DNA from: Sphingopyxis lindanitolerans
GTDB lineage: Bacteria; Pseudomonadota; Alphaproteobacteria; Sphingomonadales; Sphingomonadaceae
DNA length: 64,000 nt
Assembly (NCBI RefSeq): GCF_002993885.1
Contig: NZ_CM009578.1
Coordinates: 1,615,251 to 1,679,250 of the forward strand
Reading direction: 5' to 3'
A model generated the notes under the pieces. It was not told the DNA's origin and did not search any database. It saw only the letters and a program-made list of their open reading frames with translations. Position numbers and translations under genes: made by a program. This document shows, in pieces, positions 1 through 8,609 of the stretch. The stretch's first letter is position 1. Every line of letters begins with the position of its first letter.

Positions 1-812
1 TTGAAGCTCCCATTCGGGAACAGGGGCGCGGCGGTGGGGCCCAGACGCGCCTGCAGCGCCCGCGCGGCCGCCCAGTCGCCGCTTGCCCTCGCCTTCGCGA
101 CAATATCGCGCAAACTCGTCGTCACGAGCGGATGGCAAACGGCGCCACTGGACCAGAAGGCATCGATCTCGTCGACCATCCGCGCCGCCGCATAATAATC
201 GAAATCGATGGGGAGTAGCTTGATATTGCCCTTCACGGCCGCAAGATCGGCCAGCAGTGTACCGATTCCGATATATTTCGCGGTTACGACCTGGGGAATT
301 TCCGCGACCTGCGCCCAGAATGCCCGCGGAAAATCGAACTTAAACGCTTCGGGGTTGGCGTAAATGGCGATATTCATTTCGGGGACCGCCTCGGCGACGT
401 CGCGATAGAATTGCACGGAAACGTCGAGCGCGGGCGCGCACCACATTGGAATGCCAAGCATGGTCCCGTCGGCGCCAAGCGCAAGCGCTTCCCGGGTCAG
501 GGCGATCGTATCGCGCGTGTTAAGGCAGGTCGTGCCCACGAACACGGGAACGCGGCCGCCGGCCGCATCGACAATCGCTCGCATATAATCGAGCTTTTCA
601 CCGTGGGTGAGCGTTGCCGCCTCTCCCAGAGTTCCCATGCTGAGAATGCCGTCAATTCCAGCATCGATCAGCCCGTTCACCACCCGCGCGGCTTCATCCA
701 GGTCGACCGTATTCTGAGCGCGCCAGTCCGAGGCGTTTTCGGTAGCGGGCGTCGGCACGATGGCCCAGGCGCCTTTGATATCATCGGGTCGGAGCAGCCG
801 GCTGCGCATCAT
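1..812 (-). CDS. nahE: Hydratase-aldolase, trans-o-hydroxybenzylidenepyruvate type (3' end off window)
   Basis: I translated this partial gene directly; at least 268 codons lie in the window and the C-terminus runs off the left edge. It belongs to the dihydrodipicolinate synthase/N-acetylneuraminate lyase superfamily. It shows the NahE/PhnE signatures GILSMGTLGEAATLT, FVGTTCLNTRDTI, LGIPMWCAP, YANPEAFKFDFPRAFWAQ and the Schiff-base lysine in VVTAKYIGIGT. Family members hydrate and cleave benzylidenepyruvates into an aromatic aldehyde plus pyruvate in naphthalene and phenanthrene side-chain removal. Two adjacent in-frame ATGs exist (812 and 809); the GGAGAGG just upstream favours the second. 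It diverges from the dehydrogenase at 983 and complements the NahD-type isomerase at 19400. Family assignment is firm; the natural aldehyde (salicylaldehyde or a carboxylated analogue) is not known. Confidence 0.88.
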   Translation of the reverse strand, partial: MMRSRLLRPDDIKGAWAIVPTPATENASDWRAQNTVDLDEAARVVNGLIDAGIDGILSMGTLGEAATLTHGEKLDYMRAIVDAAGGRVPVFVGTTCLNTRDTIALTREALALGADGTMLGIPMWCAPALDVSVQFYRDVAEAVPEMNIAIYANPEAFKFDFPRAFWAQVAEIPQVVTAKYIGIGTLLADLAAVKGNIKLLPIDFDYYAAARMVDEIDAFWSSGAVCHPLVTTSLRDIVAKARASGDWAAARALQARLGPTAAPLFPNGSF

Positions 813-982
813 CCCTCTCCTTTTGGACCTGCAGAATCACGGCCCCTTCGTTGTTCATAGTGTAATGCATTACTCCTTGTGTTTGCAAGCTGTGACATGT
901 AATTCCCGAATCAACCTACGCGTAATAATCCTAACTAGTTGCTATTTAACAATTTTCTTTGTGCAATAGTGGAGAGCTCACG
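813..982. promoter_or_regulatory. Divergent promoter region between nahE and the cis-diol dehydrogenase
   Basis: This 170-base intergenic region is clearly more AT-rich than the flanking genes, especially 895-960. It must hold the start signals for both divergent genes. A 12-base perfect palindrome lies at 862-873 (separate entry), about 50 bases upstream of nahE. GGAGAG at 971-976 is the ribosome site of the rightward gene. Confidence 0.6.
862..873. promoter_or_regulatory. Perfect palindrome GTAATGCATTAC, candidate operator
   Basis: GTAATGCATTAC reads identically on both strands and lies in the AT-rich divergent promoter. Its position fits a dimeric regulator (MarR, GntR or TetR class) controlling both flanking genes. 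No regulator gene is adjacent, so the cognate protein is unknown. Confidence 0.4.
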
Positions 983-1768
983 ATGATTTCCTCCGGGCGA
1001 TATGCCGACAAGATCGCCGTTGTCACGGGCGGCGCTCAGGGCATCGGATTGGCGGTTGCGGCCCAAATGGCCCGGGAAGGCGCGACAGTGACCATCGCAG
1101 ACCGCGCCGAGGACGCCACGATGGCGGCCGTTGCGGGCCTTCGTTCCGACCGGCTCGACGCCCATGGCGAAATTCACGACCTTGAGAAAAGAGACGGCGC
1201 CTGCTCGCTATACCGGAATGTGATCGAGCGGCATGGGCGGGTCGATGTCGCGGTCCATAATGTCGGCGGCACGATCTGGGCCAAGCCCTTCTGGGACTAT
1301 TCCGCGGAGGAGATAGAGGCTGAGATCAACCGTTCGCTCTGGCCTACGATCTGGTGCTGTCATGCCGTGCTGCCGTATTTCCTGGCGGCGGGACAGGGTG
1401 CGATCGTCAACGTGGGTTCGGTCGCGACGCGCGGGATCAACCGCTTGCCCTATGCCGCGGCGAAGGGCGGCGTTGCTGCGCTGACCGTGGCGCTCGCCCA
1501 GGATCTCGAAGACAGGCCCATTCGGGTCAATTGCGTGGCGCCAGGCGGCGTGAACATCACGAGAGTTACCCCCAGAAATCCGGCCGAGCCCACCGAGGCA
1601 GACAAGGCAGGGTTCGAGGCTGTCGTAAGGCAGACGCTGCGCGATACCCCGATGGCGCGCTTTGGCGAGGTCGACGAGATAGCTGCCGCCATCTGTTTTC
1701 TCGGCGCCCCCGAGGCCTCCTACATTACCGGACAGACGCTCTATGTTGCCGGAGGCGGGATCGGCTGA
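983..1768 (+). CDS. SDR cis-dihydrodiol carboxylate dehydrogenase (BenD/XylL-like)
   Basis: This 261-residue classical short-chain dehydrogenase has the nucleotide motif TGGAQGIG (about residues 14-21), the active-site YAAAK with an upstream serine in VGSVA, and the segment HNVGGTIWAKPFW that is typical of BenD/XylL. Those enzymes oxidise 1,2-dihydroxycyclohexadiene-1-carboxylate to catechol with loss of CO2, using NAD. The start is the ATG at 983, preceded by GGAGAG at six bases; the longer TTG-initiated reading at 959 has no ribosome site. It converges with the ferredoxin reductase, only 11 bases away. It would serve whichever terminal oxygenase here forms a 1,2-diol carboxylate; no oxygenase gene is directly adjacent. 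SDR assignment is secure; BenD-type substrate is probable. Confidence 0.85.
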   Translation: MISSGRYADKIAVVTGGAQGIGLAVAAQMAREGATVTIADRAEDATMAAVAGLRSDRLDAHGEIHDLEKRDGACSLYRNVIERHGRVDVAVHNVGGTIWAKPFWDYSAEEIEAEINRSLWPTIWCCHAVLPYFLAAGQGAIVNVGSVATRGINRLPYAAAKGGVAALTVALAQDLEDRPIRVNCVAPGGVNITRVTPRNPAEPTEADKAGFEAVVRQTLRDTPMARFGEVDEIAAAICFLGAPEASYITGQTLYVAGGGIG

Positions 1769-1779
1769 AGTTCGGGGAC

Positions 1780-3012
1780 CTAGGAAGGAGACTTCTTCAA
1801 TATATCGCGCAGCGGGACATCGATATCGGCCAACTCCGCCTGCACGACGCGCGCGCGGCGTTCGACAAGGCGCTTGGCGACTCCCATATCCGCAGAGCGG
1901 TTCGCGGTCAGCGCGCCCATGACGAGATCTCCTGAGAGGAAGAATGCGCAAAAGGCATCATCCTCCACCCTCCCGCGCATGATGAGCTGCTGCTGCGCGT
2001 CGATGCGCCCGGTCACTTGTATGTTCAGCTCATATTGGTCGCTCCAGAACCAGCACGGGCGGCAATATTCGACGGGTTGACCGAGCATGGCGGCGGCGGC
2101 TGCAGCACCCTGCTCGGCTGCATTCTGATATGTTTCCATTCGCACGCGGCCGCCGAAGAAGTCGGGTTGCTCGGCGACGTCGCCCGCGGCGAAGATGACG
2201 GGATTGCTGGTACGGCATTGCGCGTCGACAACGATCCCATTGCCGACGATCAGGCCGGCATCCGCCGCCAGTTCGACGGCCGGGACGATCCCGATGCCCA
2301 CGACAACTGCGTCGCAGGCAAGTTCTTCGCCATCATCGAGCTCGACGGCGCAGACTTTTGCGCCGCTCAGGCGAAGACCTTTGACCGATCGGCCGTAGAG
2401 CGCACGAACGCCCTGCATCCGGTGATGCTCGCCGAGCCAAGCTCCAAAATGGTCCCCGAGTGCCCGGATCATCGGCGAAGCGAACGGCTCAACAGCGGTA
2501 ACATCGCAGCCCATGCGCCTCGCACTGGCAGCAACCTCGGCGCCGATGACGCCCATTCCGATGATCACGATCTGCGCGCCGGGCCGCAGATCGGCGGCAA
2601 GGCCGGCGGCGTCGCCGAGGGTGCGAAGATGGTGCACATTGGCAGCCTCGGCGCCTAGCAAAGGCAGGCGGCGAGCGGCGCCGCCCGTTGCCAGGAGAAT
2701 GCGGTCCGCCTGAACCGCTTCGCCGGACGCGAGTCTCAGCGCGCCGGCGCGCAGGTCGATCGCCGTTGCTCGCACGCCCAGGCGAAGCTCGACCTTGTTC
2801 GCGGCGTACCAATGCTCGTCATGAAGATAGAAGCTTTCAGAAGGCGTTCCGCCTTCCCACAGAAACTCCTTCGAAAGCGGCGGCCGTTCGTAAGGGCGCC
2901 ACGGCTCCTCGCCGATGAGATGAATATGGCCGTCATAACCTGCGCTGCGCAGTGATTCCGCCGCCCTTGCGCCGGCCATGTTTGCGCCGACGACCGCAAT
3001 GCTATTGATCAC
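1780..3012 (-). CDS. NAD(P)H:ferredoxin reductase, FAD-dependent (RHO electron-transfer component)
   Basis: This 410-residue pyridine-nucleotide-disulfide-oxidoreductase-fold reductase resembles BphA4, RedA2 and rubredoxin/putidaredoxin reductases. The N-terminal FAD site is VVGANMAGARAAESL, followed by the family motif RPYERPPLSKEFLW. The NAD-binding glycine motif IIGMGVIGAEVA lies at about 147-158, and FAAGDVAEQPDFF near 275 is the second FAD contact. Family enzymes pass electrons from NAD(P)H to a Rieske or plant-type ferredoxin. The start is a GTG at 3012; no good ATG exists before the neighbouring stop. It is the last gene of the meta-cleavage operon, 11 bases after the aldehyde dehydrogenase. 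It is the only such reductase in the window, so it probably serves several oxygenases. Confidence 0.9.
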   Translation of the reverse strand: MINSIAVVGANMAGARAAESLRSAGYDGHIHLIGEEPWRPYERPPLSKEFLWEGGTPSESFYLHDEHWYAANKVELRLGVRATAIDLRAGALRLASGEAVQADRILLATGGAARRLPLLGAEAANVHHLRTLGDAAGLAADLRPGAQIVIIGMGVIGAEVAASARRMGCDVTAVEPFASPMIRALGDHFGAWLGEHHRMQGVRALYGRSVKGLRLSGAKVCAVELDDGEELACDAVVVGIGIVPAVELAADAGLIVGNGIVVDAQCRTSNPVIFAAGDVAEQPDFFGGRVRMETYQNAAEQGAAAAAAMLGQPVEYCRPCWFWSDQYELNIQVTGRIDAQQQLIMRGRVEDDAFCAFFLSGDLVMGALTANRSADMGVAKRLVERRARVVQAELADIDVPLRDILKKSPS

Positions 3013-3023
3013 TATTGGTCACC

Positions 3024-4529
3024 CTATTGATCGAACATTCCAAGCTTGCCCTCGTCGAGGTTCACGATCACCGACTTCGTCTGGGTATAGTGGTTGAGCA
3101 CCTCGTGACTAAACTCCCGGCCAAACCCGCTCTGCTTGTATCCGCCGAGCGGCATGTTTGGTTTGAGGTTATAATATCGGTTGATCCATACCGTCCCGGT
3201 TTCAAGCTTCCTTGCAATGCGATGCGCGCGCGCGAGGTCGCGGGTCCACACGCCGCCGGCGAGGCCGAAGCTCGTGTCATTGGCACGCGCCATCATCTCG
3301 TCCTCGTCGCGCCAGCTTTGCACTGTGGTAACAGGACCGAAGATCTCTTCTTGCGCAATTCGCATGTCGTTTGCGACCTTGGTGAAGATTGTCGGCTGGA
3401 CGAAATGCCCTTTCGCGAGCCCGGCATCCGCCGAACGCGCGCCGCCGGCAAAGACCGTCGCCCCTTCCTCGATCGCGAGCGCGAGGTAGGATTCGATCTT
3501 CTCCATTTGCATAGTCGAAGCCTGCGCTCCGAGCTGCGTGGCAGGGTCCAGCGGATCGCCCTGCCTGATGTTGCCGAGCGCATCACGAAATTTCTCGAGA
3601 AACTCTTCCTCTATTGCCTCGTGAAGGAAGAGGCGCGACCCGGCGAGGCACACCTCGCCCTTGTTAAGGACGGTCGACATCGTTGCGCTCTCGACAGCCG
3701 CGTCGATATCGGCATCGGCACAAATGATGTGCGCCGATTTTCCGCCGAGTTCGAGCGTCTGCGGAACGATATTCGCCGAGGCATATTGGATCACGCGGCG
3801 CGCGGTCGCGACCGATCCCGTGAAAGCGACTTTGCGCACGTCGGGATGGGTTACGAGCGCCTCTCCGACGTCGGCCCCATAACCCGTGACGACATTCACC
3901 ACACCCGGCGGCAGAATATCGGCCATCTCCACGAAAAATTCGAGCACCGAGAGGCATACCGTTTCGGCCGGCTTCAATACCACCGTATTGCCCGCCGCCA
4001 GAGCCGGCGCGATTTTGCACGCCATCATGAGCAGGGGAACATTCCACGGTATGATCTGGGCGCAGACGCCCAGCGGCTCGCGGTGCACGATGCCGATCGC
4101 ATCGGGAAAGTCCAGCGTCTGGCCATGCAGGCCGTAGGCGGCACCCGCGAAGAGTTCGAACTGGCCGATCGCGTTGGGCAGGTCGAAATACAGCGACTCG
4201 CGGATGGGCTTACCGTTGTTCAGCGTTTCGAGGACGGCATATTCTTCAAGGCGCGCCTTGAGGCGGCGCGCAATTTCGTAAAGAAGGTCCTGCCGCTCCG
4301 CCGCGCTGCTCTGGGACCATGCGGGAAAGGCCGCTTTTGCCGCCGCCACGGCCCGACCAACATCGGCGGCGTTCCCAGCTTGAATTCGGGCGAGCGTCTC
4401 ACCCGTAGCAGGGTTGAGCAGCGCGATTGTCTTGCCGCTGGCGCCCCCGACCCATTCTCCGCCAATCAGATGGCCATATTCGTCGCGAATGCCATAGTTG
4501 CTTTCAATCGCCTTCAGATTTGTCGACAT
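3024..4529 (-). CDS. NAD(P)-dependent aldehyde dehydrogenase
   Basis: This 501-residue aldehyde dehydrogenase has the general-base glutamate in LELGGKS (about E260), the catalytic cysteine in GEVCLAGSR (about C294), and the Rossmann and oxyanion motifs PWNVPLLM and FTGSV. The start is the ATG at 4529, preceded by GGTGGAGAAG. It lies in the meta-pathway operon between the XylT-like ferredoxin (14 bases upstream) and the ferredoxin reductase. It differs from the hydroxymuconic semialdehyde dehydrogenase at 8610 and resembles general aliphatic/aromatic aldehyde dehydrogenases. A likely role, by context only, is oxidation of the aromatic aldehyde released by the nahE-type aldolase (salicylaldehyde or similar). 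Confidence 0.88.
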   Translation of the reverse strand: MSTNLKAIESNYGIRDEYGHLIGGEWVGGASGKTIALLNPATGETLARIQAGNAADVGRAVAAAKAAFPAWSQSSAAERQDLLYEIARRLKARLEEYAVLETLNNGKPIRESLYFDLPNAIGQFELFAGAAYGLHGQTLDFPDAIGIVHREPLGVCAQIIPWNVPLLMMACKIAPALAAGNTVVLKPAETVCLSVLEFFVEMADILPPGVVNVVTGYGADVGEALVTHPDVRKVAFTGSVATARRVIQYASANIVPQTLELGGKSAHIICADADIDAAVESATMSTVLNKGEVCLAGSRLFLHEAIEEEFLEKFRDALGNIRQGDPLDPATQLGAQASTMQMEKIESYLALAIEEGATVFAGGARSADAGLAKGHFVQPTIFTKVANDMRIAQEEIFGPVTTVQSWRDEDEMMARANDTSFGLAGGVWTRDLARAHRIARKLETGTVWINRYYNLKPNMPLGGYKQSGFGREFSHEVLNHYTQTKSVIVNLDEGKLGMFDQ

Positions 4530-4543
4530 GTCGCTTCTCCACC

Positions 4544-4822
4544 TTATTCCACAACTTCGATCGTCAGACGACCGAGAGGATAGAGCCGGCAAGCAAGGGC
4601 ATAACCCGCCTGGAGCTCCGCGTCCGATACATGCGCCTTGCTCATCTTGCCGAGCCGATGCGCGCCTTCGATAACCCGTACCCGGCAGATTCCGCAGCCG
4701 CCGCCCCGGCATCCGACGCCGATGTCGCTCGCTCCGCTGCGCTCCATGGCAACGAGCACGCGCTCCCCGTCCGGGCATGGAAAGGCGCTGCCTCCCACGA
4801 TTTCCACGAGATGCGGGCGCAT
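4544..4822 (-). CDS. xylT: Plant-type [2Fe-2S] ferredoxin, XylT-like
   Basis: This 92-residue protein has the plant-type cluster pattern GCRGGGCGICRV followed by ALACRL, giving four cysteines in C-x4-C-x2-C...C. The run KMSKAHVSDAEL and the LYPLGRLTIEVVE ending match XylT-type ferredoxins. Those proteins reductively reactivate catechol 2,3-dioxygenase after its active-site iron is oxidised by substituted catechols. Here it sits in the same operon as the extradiol enzyme, although at the distal end rather than directly before it as in TOL. A supporting role as an oxygenase electron carrier cannot be excluded, but the Rieske ferredoxin at 17278 fits that better. Confidence 0.85.
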   Translation of the reverse strand: MRPHLVEIVGGSAFPCPDGERVLVAMERSGASDIGVGCRGGGCGICRVRVIEGAHRLGKMSKAHVSDAELQAGYALACRLYPLGRLTIEVVE

Positions 4823-4827
4823 AGCGA

Positions 4828-5034
4828 CTATCCCCCGGACTCGCGCGCGCGCCGCGCGGCGAACGACTGGCCGCCAACTGCGAAATGTGCTGCGGGAACC
4901 TCACGCAGGATGACGCGAACCGACTCGATCGGCGCCCCGACGGCGGATACGGCGGCGTCGGTCAGCGCCGCGACGAGAGCTTCCTTCGCCTCCGGCGTTC
5001 GTCCCTCGAGCAAGGTGACCTCGATAATCGGCAT
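4828..5034 (-). CDS. xylH: 4-Oxalocrotonate tautomerase
   Basis: This 68-residue 4-oxalocrotonate tautomerase-family protein begins [17 protein letters not shown]; after methionine removal Pro1 is the catalytic base. The arginine-bearing middle ESVRVILREVPAAHFAVGG fits the family. It converts 2-hydroxymuconate to 2-oxo-3-hexenedioate in the oxidative branch of meta cleavage. The gene overlaps the stop of the decarboxylase gene by one base (TGATG), so translation is probably coupled, in the TOL order K-I-H. The length is slightly above the usual 60-65 residues because of a short arginine-rich tail. Confidence 0.9.
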   Translation of the reverse strand: MPIIEVTLLEGRTPEAKEALVAALTDAAVSAVGAPIESVRVILREVPAAHFAVGGQSFAARRARESGG

Positions 5035-5804
5035 CAGGCATCAACCCTGATCGAAACTGATCCGAGATTCTGGACAGTCGTGCGGATCGACTGACCCTTG
5101 GCAAGGGTCGGAGCAGCTGTGATCCCGCCCGCCAGGACGATATCCCCGGCCTCGATGCGCTCGCCGCCCTCCGACACCATGCGCGCGGCCGCAACGAGCG
5201 ATCGTAGCGGATGCCCCAATATGGCGGCGCTGGACCCCACTTCGACGACTTCGCCGTCGATTTCGAGAATGACCCCGAGATTCGAGATATCCTGGTGCGG
5301 GTCGTTCCAGCTTCCGACGACAAAGCCCGAGGAAGAACTGTTGTCAGCGATGACATCGGCGAGCGCGAACTTGAAATTCTCGTATCGGCTGTCGATCACC
5401 TCCATCGCAGGCGCCACCGCGGCAACCGCGGCGAGCGCCTGGGCCATCGTAACCCTACCGGCGAGGGGCGCCGACATCAGGAAGGCGATTTCCGGCTCGA
5501 TGCGTGGGTGGACGAAGTTAGCGAGCGCAAGGCTGCCCCCTTCCTCGATCAGCATCTTGTCGGTGAGTCGGCCCCAAGCCATCTGGTCGACGCCCACTTG
5601 TTGCATCTTGGCCCGGCTCGTGAGACCCATTTTGACGCCGACACGCCGCTCGCCGCGCTGGAGGCGACGATCGATGGACAGTCGCTGGATTTCATAAGCG
5701 TCCTCAACCGTCAGCTCGGGTCGGGCATGGGTCAACTGCGGCGTAGCCACGCGTTCGTGCGCGGCCCGGTCCAGGATTTCGGCCAGACTTGCCAAATCGC
5801 TCAT
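5034..5804 (-). CDS. xylI: 4-Oxalocrotonate decarboxylase
   Basis: This 256-residue protein of the hydratase/decarboxylase (fumarylacetoacetase-like) family shows [33 protein letters not shown] (metal-binding glutamates) and [12 protein letters not shown]. XylI decarboxylates 2-oxo-3-hexenedioate to 2-hydroxypent-2,4-dienoate. It is told apart from its paralogue at 7804 by operon position: it follows the aldolase gene, as in TOL xylK-I-H. The ATG at 5804 overlaps the aldolase stop (ATGA), so a much longer reading that runs back inside the aldolase gene is spurious. Confidence 0.88.
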   Translation of the reverse strand: MSDLASLAEILDRAAHERVATPQLTHARPELTVEDAYEIQRLSIDRRLQRGERRVGVKMGLTSRAKMQQVGVDQMAWGRLTDKMLIEEGGSLALANFVHPRIEPEIAFLMSAPLAGRVTMAQALAAVAAVAPAMEVIDSRYENFKFALADVIADNSSSSGFVVGSWNDPHQDISNLGVILEIDGEVVEVGSSAAILGHPLRSLVAAARMVSEGGERIEAGDIVLAGGITAAPTLAKGQSIRTTVQNLGSVSIRVDA

Positions 5805-6844
5805 TGCGACACCGCCAGTTCCTGGTCCCGAACGAGGTCGAGGGCGACATCGACGATCATATCTTCCTGGCCGCCGACCATCCGCCGCCTGCCGAGCTCG
5901 ACCAGGATCTGGCGGGTATCGAGACCATATTGTTCGGCCGCCTTTTCGGCATGGCGCAGGAAACTGGAATAAACGCCTGCATAGCCCAAGCTGAGAGTCT
6001 CGCGATCGACGCGCACCGGGCGGTCCTGCAGTGGCCGCACAATATCTTCCGCGGCGTCCATCAAGCCCATCACGTCGCACCCGTGCTTCCAGCCCTTGCG
6101 ATCGGCGGCGGCGATGAAAACCTCGAGGGGGGCATTGCCCGCCCCGGCACCCATGCCGGCGAGACTGGCGTCGATGCGCACCGCGCCGGCCTGCGCCGCG
6201 ACGATCGAGTTTGCGACGCCGAGCGAGAGATTGTGATGCGCATGCATCCCGCGCTGCGTTTCGGGCTTGAGGACCCGATCGTAAGCTTCGAAGCGGGTCC
6301 GGACGCCGTCCATGTCGAGGGCTCCGCCGCTGTCGGTTACATAGATGCAATGGGCGCCATATCCCTCCATGAGCAAGGCTTGCTGCGCGAGCGCTTCGGG
6401 ATCGATCATATGGCTCATCATCAGGAAGCCAGAGACGTCCATGCCGAGGTCCCGCGCAATCCCGATATGCTGCTTTGCAACGTCGGCTTCGGTGCAATGG
6501 GTAGCAACGCGCACCGAGCGGACGCCGAGACTGTGCGCGCGCCTCAGTTCCTCGACCGTTCCGATGCCCGGAACCAGAAGCGTCGTCAGCACCGCATGTT
6601 CGATGACATCAGCCGCTGCCTCGATCCACTCCCAATCGGTGTGGGCCCCAAACCCGTAATTAAAGGATGTCCCGTTGAGGCCGTCGCCATGCGAGACTTC
6701 GATGGCATCGACCCCGGCTGCGTCGAGCGCCTTTGCAATGGCTCGTACGCTGTCGGTGCCATACATGTGAAGGATGGCATGCATCCCGTCGCGGAGCGTT
6801 ACATCCTGGATGTATAGCGACTGGCTGGATGGATCGAAGGTCAT
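5801..6844 (-). CDS. xylK: 4-Hydroxy-2-oxovalerate aldolase
   Basis: This 347-residue DRE-TIM-type metal-dependent aldolase shows the N-terminal VTLRDGMHA with catalytic Arg and metal-binding Asp, [10 protein letters not shown], and the metal histidines in [11 protein letters not shown]. It cleaves 4-hydroxy-2-oxovalerate to pyruvate and acetaldehyde and normally forms a channelled complex with the acylating acetaldehyde dehydrogenase. That partner lies immediately upstream with a four-base ATGA overlap (6841-6844); another ATGA overlap couples it to the decarboxylase downstream. Confidence 0.93.
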   Translation of the reverse strand: MTFDPSSQSLYIQDVTLRDGMHAILHMYGTDSVRAIAKALDAAGVDAIEVSHGDGLNGTSFNYGFGAHTDWEWIEAAADVIEHAVLTTLLVPGIGTVEELRRAHSLGVRSVRVATHCTEADVAKQHIGIARDLGMDVSGFLMMSHMIDPEALAQQALLMEGYGAHCIYVTDSGGALDMDGVRTRFEAYDRVLKPETQRGMHAHHNLSLGVANSIVAAQAGAVRIDASLAGMGAGAGNAPLEVFIAAADRKGWKHGCDVMGLMDAAEDIVRPLQDRPVRVDRETLSLGYAGVYSSFLRHAEKAAEQYGLDTRQILVELGRRRMVGGQEDMIVDVALDLVRDQELAVSQ

Positions 6845-7776
6845 GCTGCGATTCTCCCCGTCTGACGCACGAGGACTTCGGCGGCAGCCTTTGCCGCAGC
6901 GGTCATGATATCGAGGTTGCCGGCATATTTTGGCAAATAGTCGCCGGCGCCTTCGACCTCGAGGAAGACGCTGGTCTTCATTCCTTCGAATTCGCCATAG
7001 CCCGGGATCTTTAGCGGCCGGTTCGATCCGAACCGTTCGAACTGAATGTCCTGCTTCAATCGATACCCTGGCACATAACGCTGGACCTCGGCGACCATCG
7101 CCTTGACGGCATCGCAGACCAAGCTCTCGTCAACCAAGTCGGTCAGGGTGAAGATCGTGTCGCGCATGATCATCGGCGGGTCGGCCGGATTGAGAATGAT
7201 GATCGCGCGGCCTTTGGCCGCTCCCCCAACAACCTCGATGCCCTTGGCCGTGGTGCGCGTGAACTCGTCGATATTGGCCCTTGTACCGGGTCCGGCCGAC
7301 CGGGACGAAACCGACGCGACGATTTCCGCATAATGGACCGGCGTGACGCTCGACACCGCAGCGACAATCGGGATCGTCGCCTGTCCGCCGCACGTGACCA
7401 TATTGATATTGCGAGCGCCCGAGGAGACCGCTGCGTTGACCGGCGGTACCACGAAAGGGCCGAGCGCGGCGGGCGTCAGATCGACGACAAGCTTTCCATC
7501 CGCTGCGAGGGCCTTGGCATGTTCGACATGCGCATAGGCTGAGGTCGCGTCGAAAACGAGCTCGATGTCAGGGTAATTCGTAAGCGCGCGCAGTCCATCG
7601 ATACCTTCGTGGGTCGTGGTTACGCCGCGCGCGCGCGCCATCGCAAGGCCTTCGGAGGCGGGATCTATTCCTACCACAACGGCAAGTTCGAGTTCGCTCG
7701 AGCCCAGCAATATCTTGACCATGAGATCGGTGCCGATGTTGCCCGATCCGATGATCGCGCATTTCGTCTTCGCCAT
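6841..7776 (-). CDS. xylQ: Acetaldehyde dehydrogenase (acylating)
   Basis: This 311-residue CoA-acylating acetaldehyde dehydrogenase (MhpF/DmpF/XylQ family) has the N-terminal NAD-binding [12 protein letters not shown] and the catalytic cysteine in [12 protein letters not shown] (about C129). It oxidises the acetaldehyde made by the adjoining aldolase to acetyl-CoA, the final step of the meta pathway. Gene order and overlap with xylK match TOL. The start is the ATG at 7776, 27 bases after the hydratase stop. Confidence 0.93.
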   Translation of the reverse strand: MAKTKCAIIGSGNIGTDLMVKILLGSSELELAVVVGIDPASEGLAMARARGVTTTHEGIDGLRALTNYPDIELVFDATSAYAHVEHAKALAADGKLVVDLTPAALGPFVVPPVNAAVSSGARNINMVTCGGQATIPIVAAVSSVTPVHYAEIVASVSSRSAGPGTRANIDEFTRTTAKGIEVVGGAAKGRAIIILNPADPPMIMRDTIFTLTDLVDESLVCDAVKAMVAEVQRYVPGYRLKQDIQFERFGSNRPLKIPGYGEFEGMKTSVFLEVEGAGDYLPKYAGNLDIMTAAAKAAAEVLVRQTGRIAA

Positions 7777-7803
7777 CTCTTTATCCCTTTCCGGTTGATC
7801 GCC

Positions 7804-8607
7804 TCAGCTTGCAAACGCCGCTTTGACGGTCCCGACTCCATTGATTCTGGCCTCGACGACGTCGCCGGCCGCGACGGTTGCCATGGGTCCGAGAGCGCCC
7901 GACAGAAGAACATCTCCGGCAAGAAGCGGACGGCCTTCGCGTGCCATGACGCGCGCCAGCCACAAGGAGGCACTGATCGGGCTGCCAAGACAGGCGACGC
8001 CCGCGCCGACAGAAACAGGCTCGCCGCGGCATTCCATCACCATCCCGCACGCGCGTAGGTCGAGCCCGTCGAGCTTGCGCGGAACGGCGCCAAGCACGAA
8101 CAGACCGCTCGAAGCATTATCGGCGATGGTGTCCAAGATCCGGATGTCCCAATTGGCGATGCGGCTGTCCACGACCTCGATCGCGGGCACGACATATTCG
8201 ACCGCCCGGATCAGTTCGGCGATCGTAAGGTCGGGCTGAAGGAGGTCGCGCCCGACCACGATCGCGATTTCCGCTTCGACCTTTGGCTGGATGACCCGCC
8301 CGAGCCCGATCGGCTCGCCCTCGGGCACATCCATATCAGCGAAGAGCATGCCATAGTCGGGCTGGTCCACGCCGAGCTGCTTCTGGACCGCCCGCGAGGT
8401 AAGCCCGATCTTGCGTCCGACGAGACGGCGCCCCGAGGAGAGTGCGTGGCGGGTGTTCAATTCCTGCACCGCATAGGCCGCCGCGACGCCACCGCCGCTG
8501 AGGCTTTCGCGAAGCGGGGGGATCGGCGAGCGCCTTTCGGCCGCCGTTCGGAGGGCGATCGCTGCTTCTTCAATGATGTCAGGGTCAAGTGTATTTTGTT
8601 CGGACAT
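7804..8607 (-). CDS. xylJ: 2-Hydroxypent-2,4-dienoate hydratase
   Basis: This protein of about 267 residues is homologous to the decarboxylase at 5034, with RLVGRKIGLTSRAVQKQLG, QPKVEAEIAIVVG and EVVDSRIANWDI. The hydratase adds water to 2-hydroxypent-2,4-dienoate to give 4-hydroxy-2-oxovalerate. Position between the semialdehyde dehydrogenase and xylQ follows the TOL G-F-J-Q order apart from the missing F, supporting hydratase rather than decarboxylase. Two in-frame ATGs exist: 8613 overlaps the upstream stop as ATGA, and 8607 has a better spaced GTGAAG. I chose 8607. Confidence 0.88.
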   Translation of the reverse strand: MSEQNTLDPDIIEEAAIALRTAAERRSPIPPLRESLSGGGVAAAYAVQELNTRHALSSGRRLVGRKIGLTSRAVQKQLGVDQPDYGMLFADMDVPEGEPIGLGRVIQPKVEAEIAIVVGRDLLQPDLTIAELIRAVEYVVPAIEVVDSRIANWDIRILDTIADNASSGLFVLGAVPRKLDGLDLRACGMVMECRGEPVSVGAGVACLGSPISASLWLARVMAREGRPLLAGDVLLSGALGPMATVAAGDVVEARINGVGTVKAAFAS

Positions 8608-8609
8608 GA

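Noticed and set aside
3015..4583. Long plus-strand reading frame of 522 codons opposite the aldehyde dehydrogenase
   Set aside because: It is an antisense shadow of a GC-rich gene with no family resemblance; the minus-strand protein has complete catalytic motifs.
5805..6497. Upstream extension of the decarboxylase frame into the aldolase gene
   Set aside because: The ATGA overlap at 5801-5804 gives the natural start; the extension is out-of-frame aldolase sequence.
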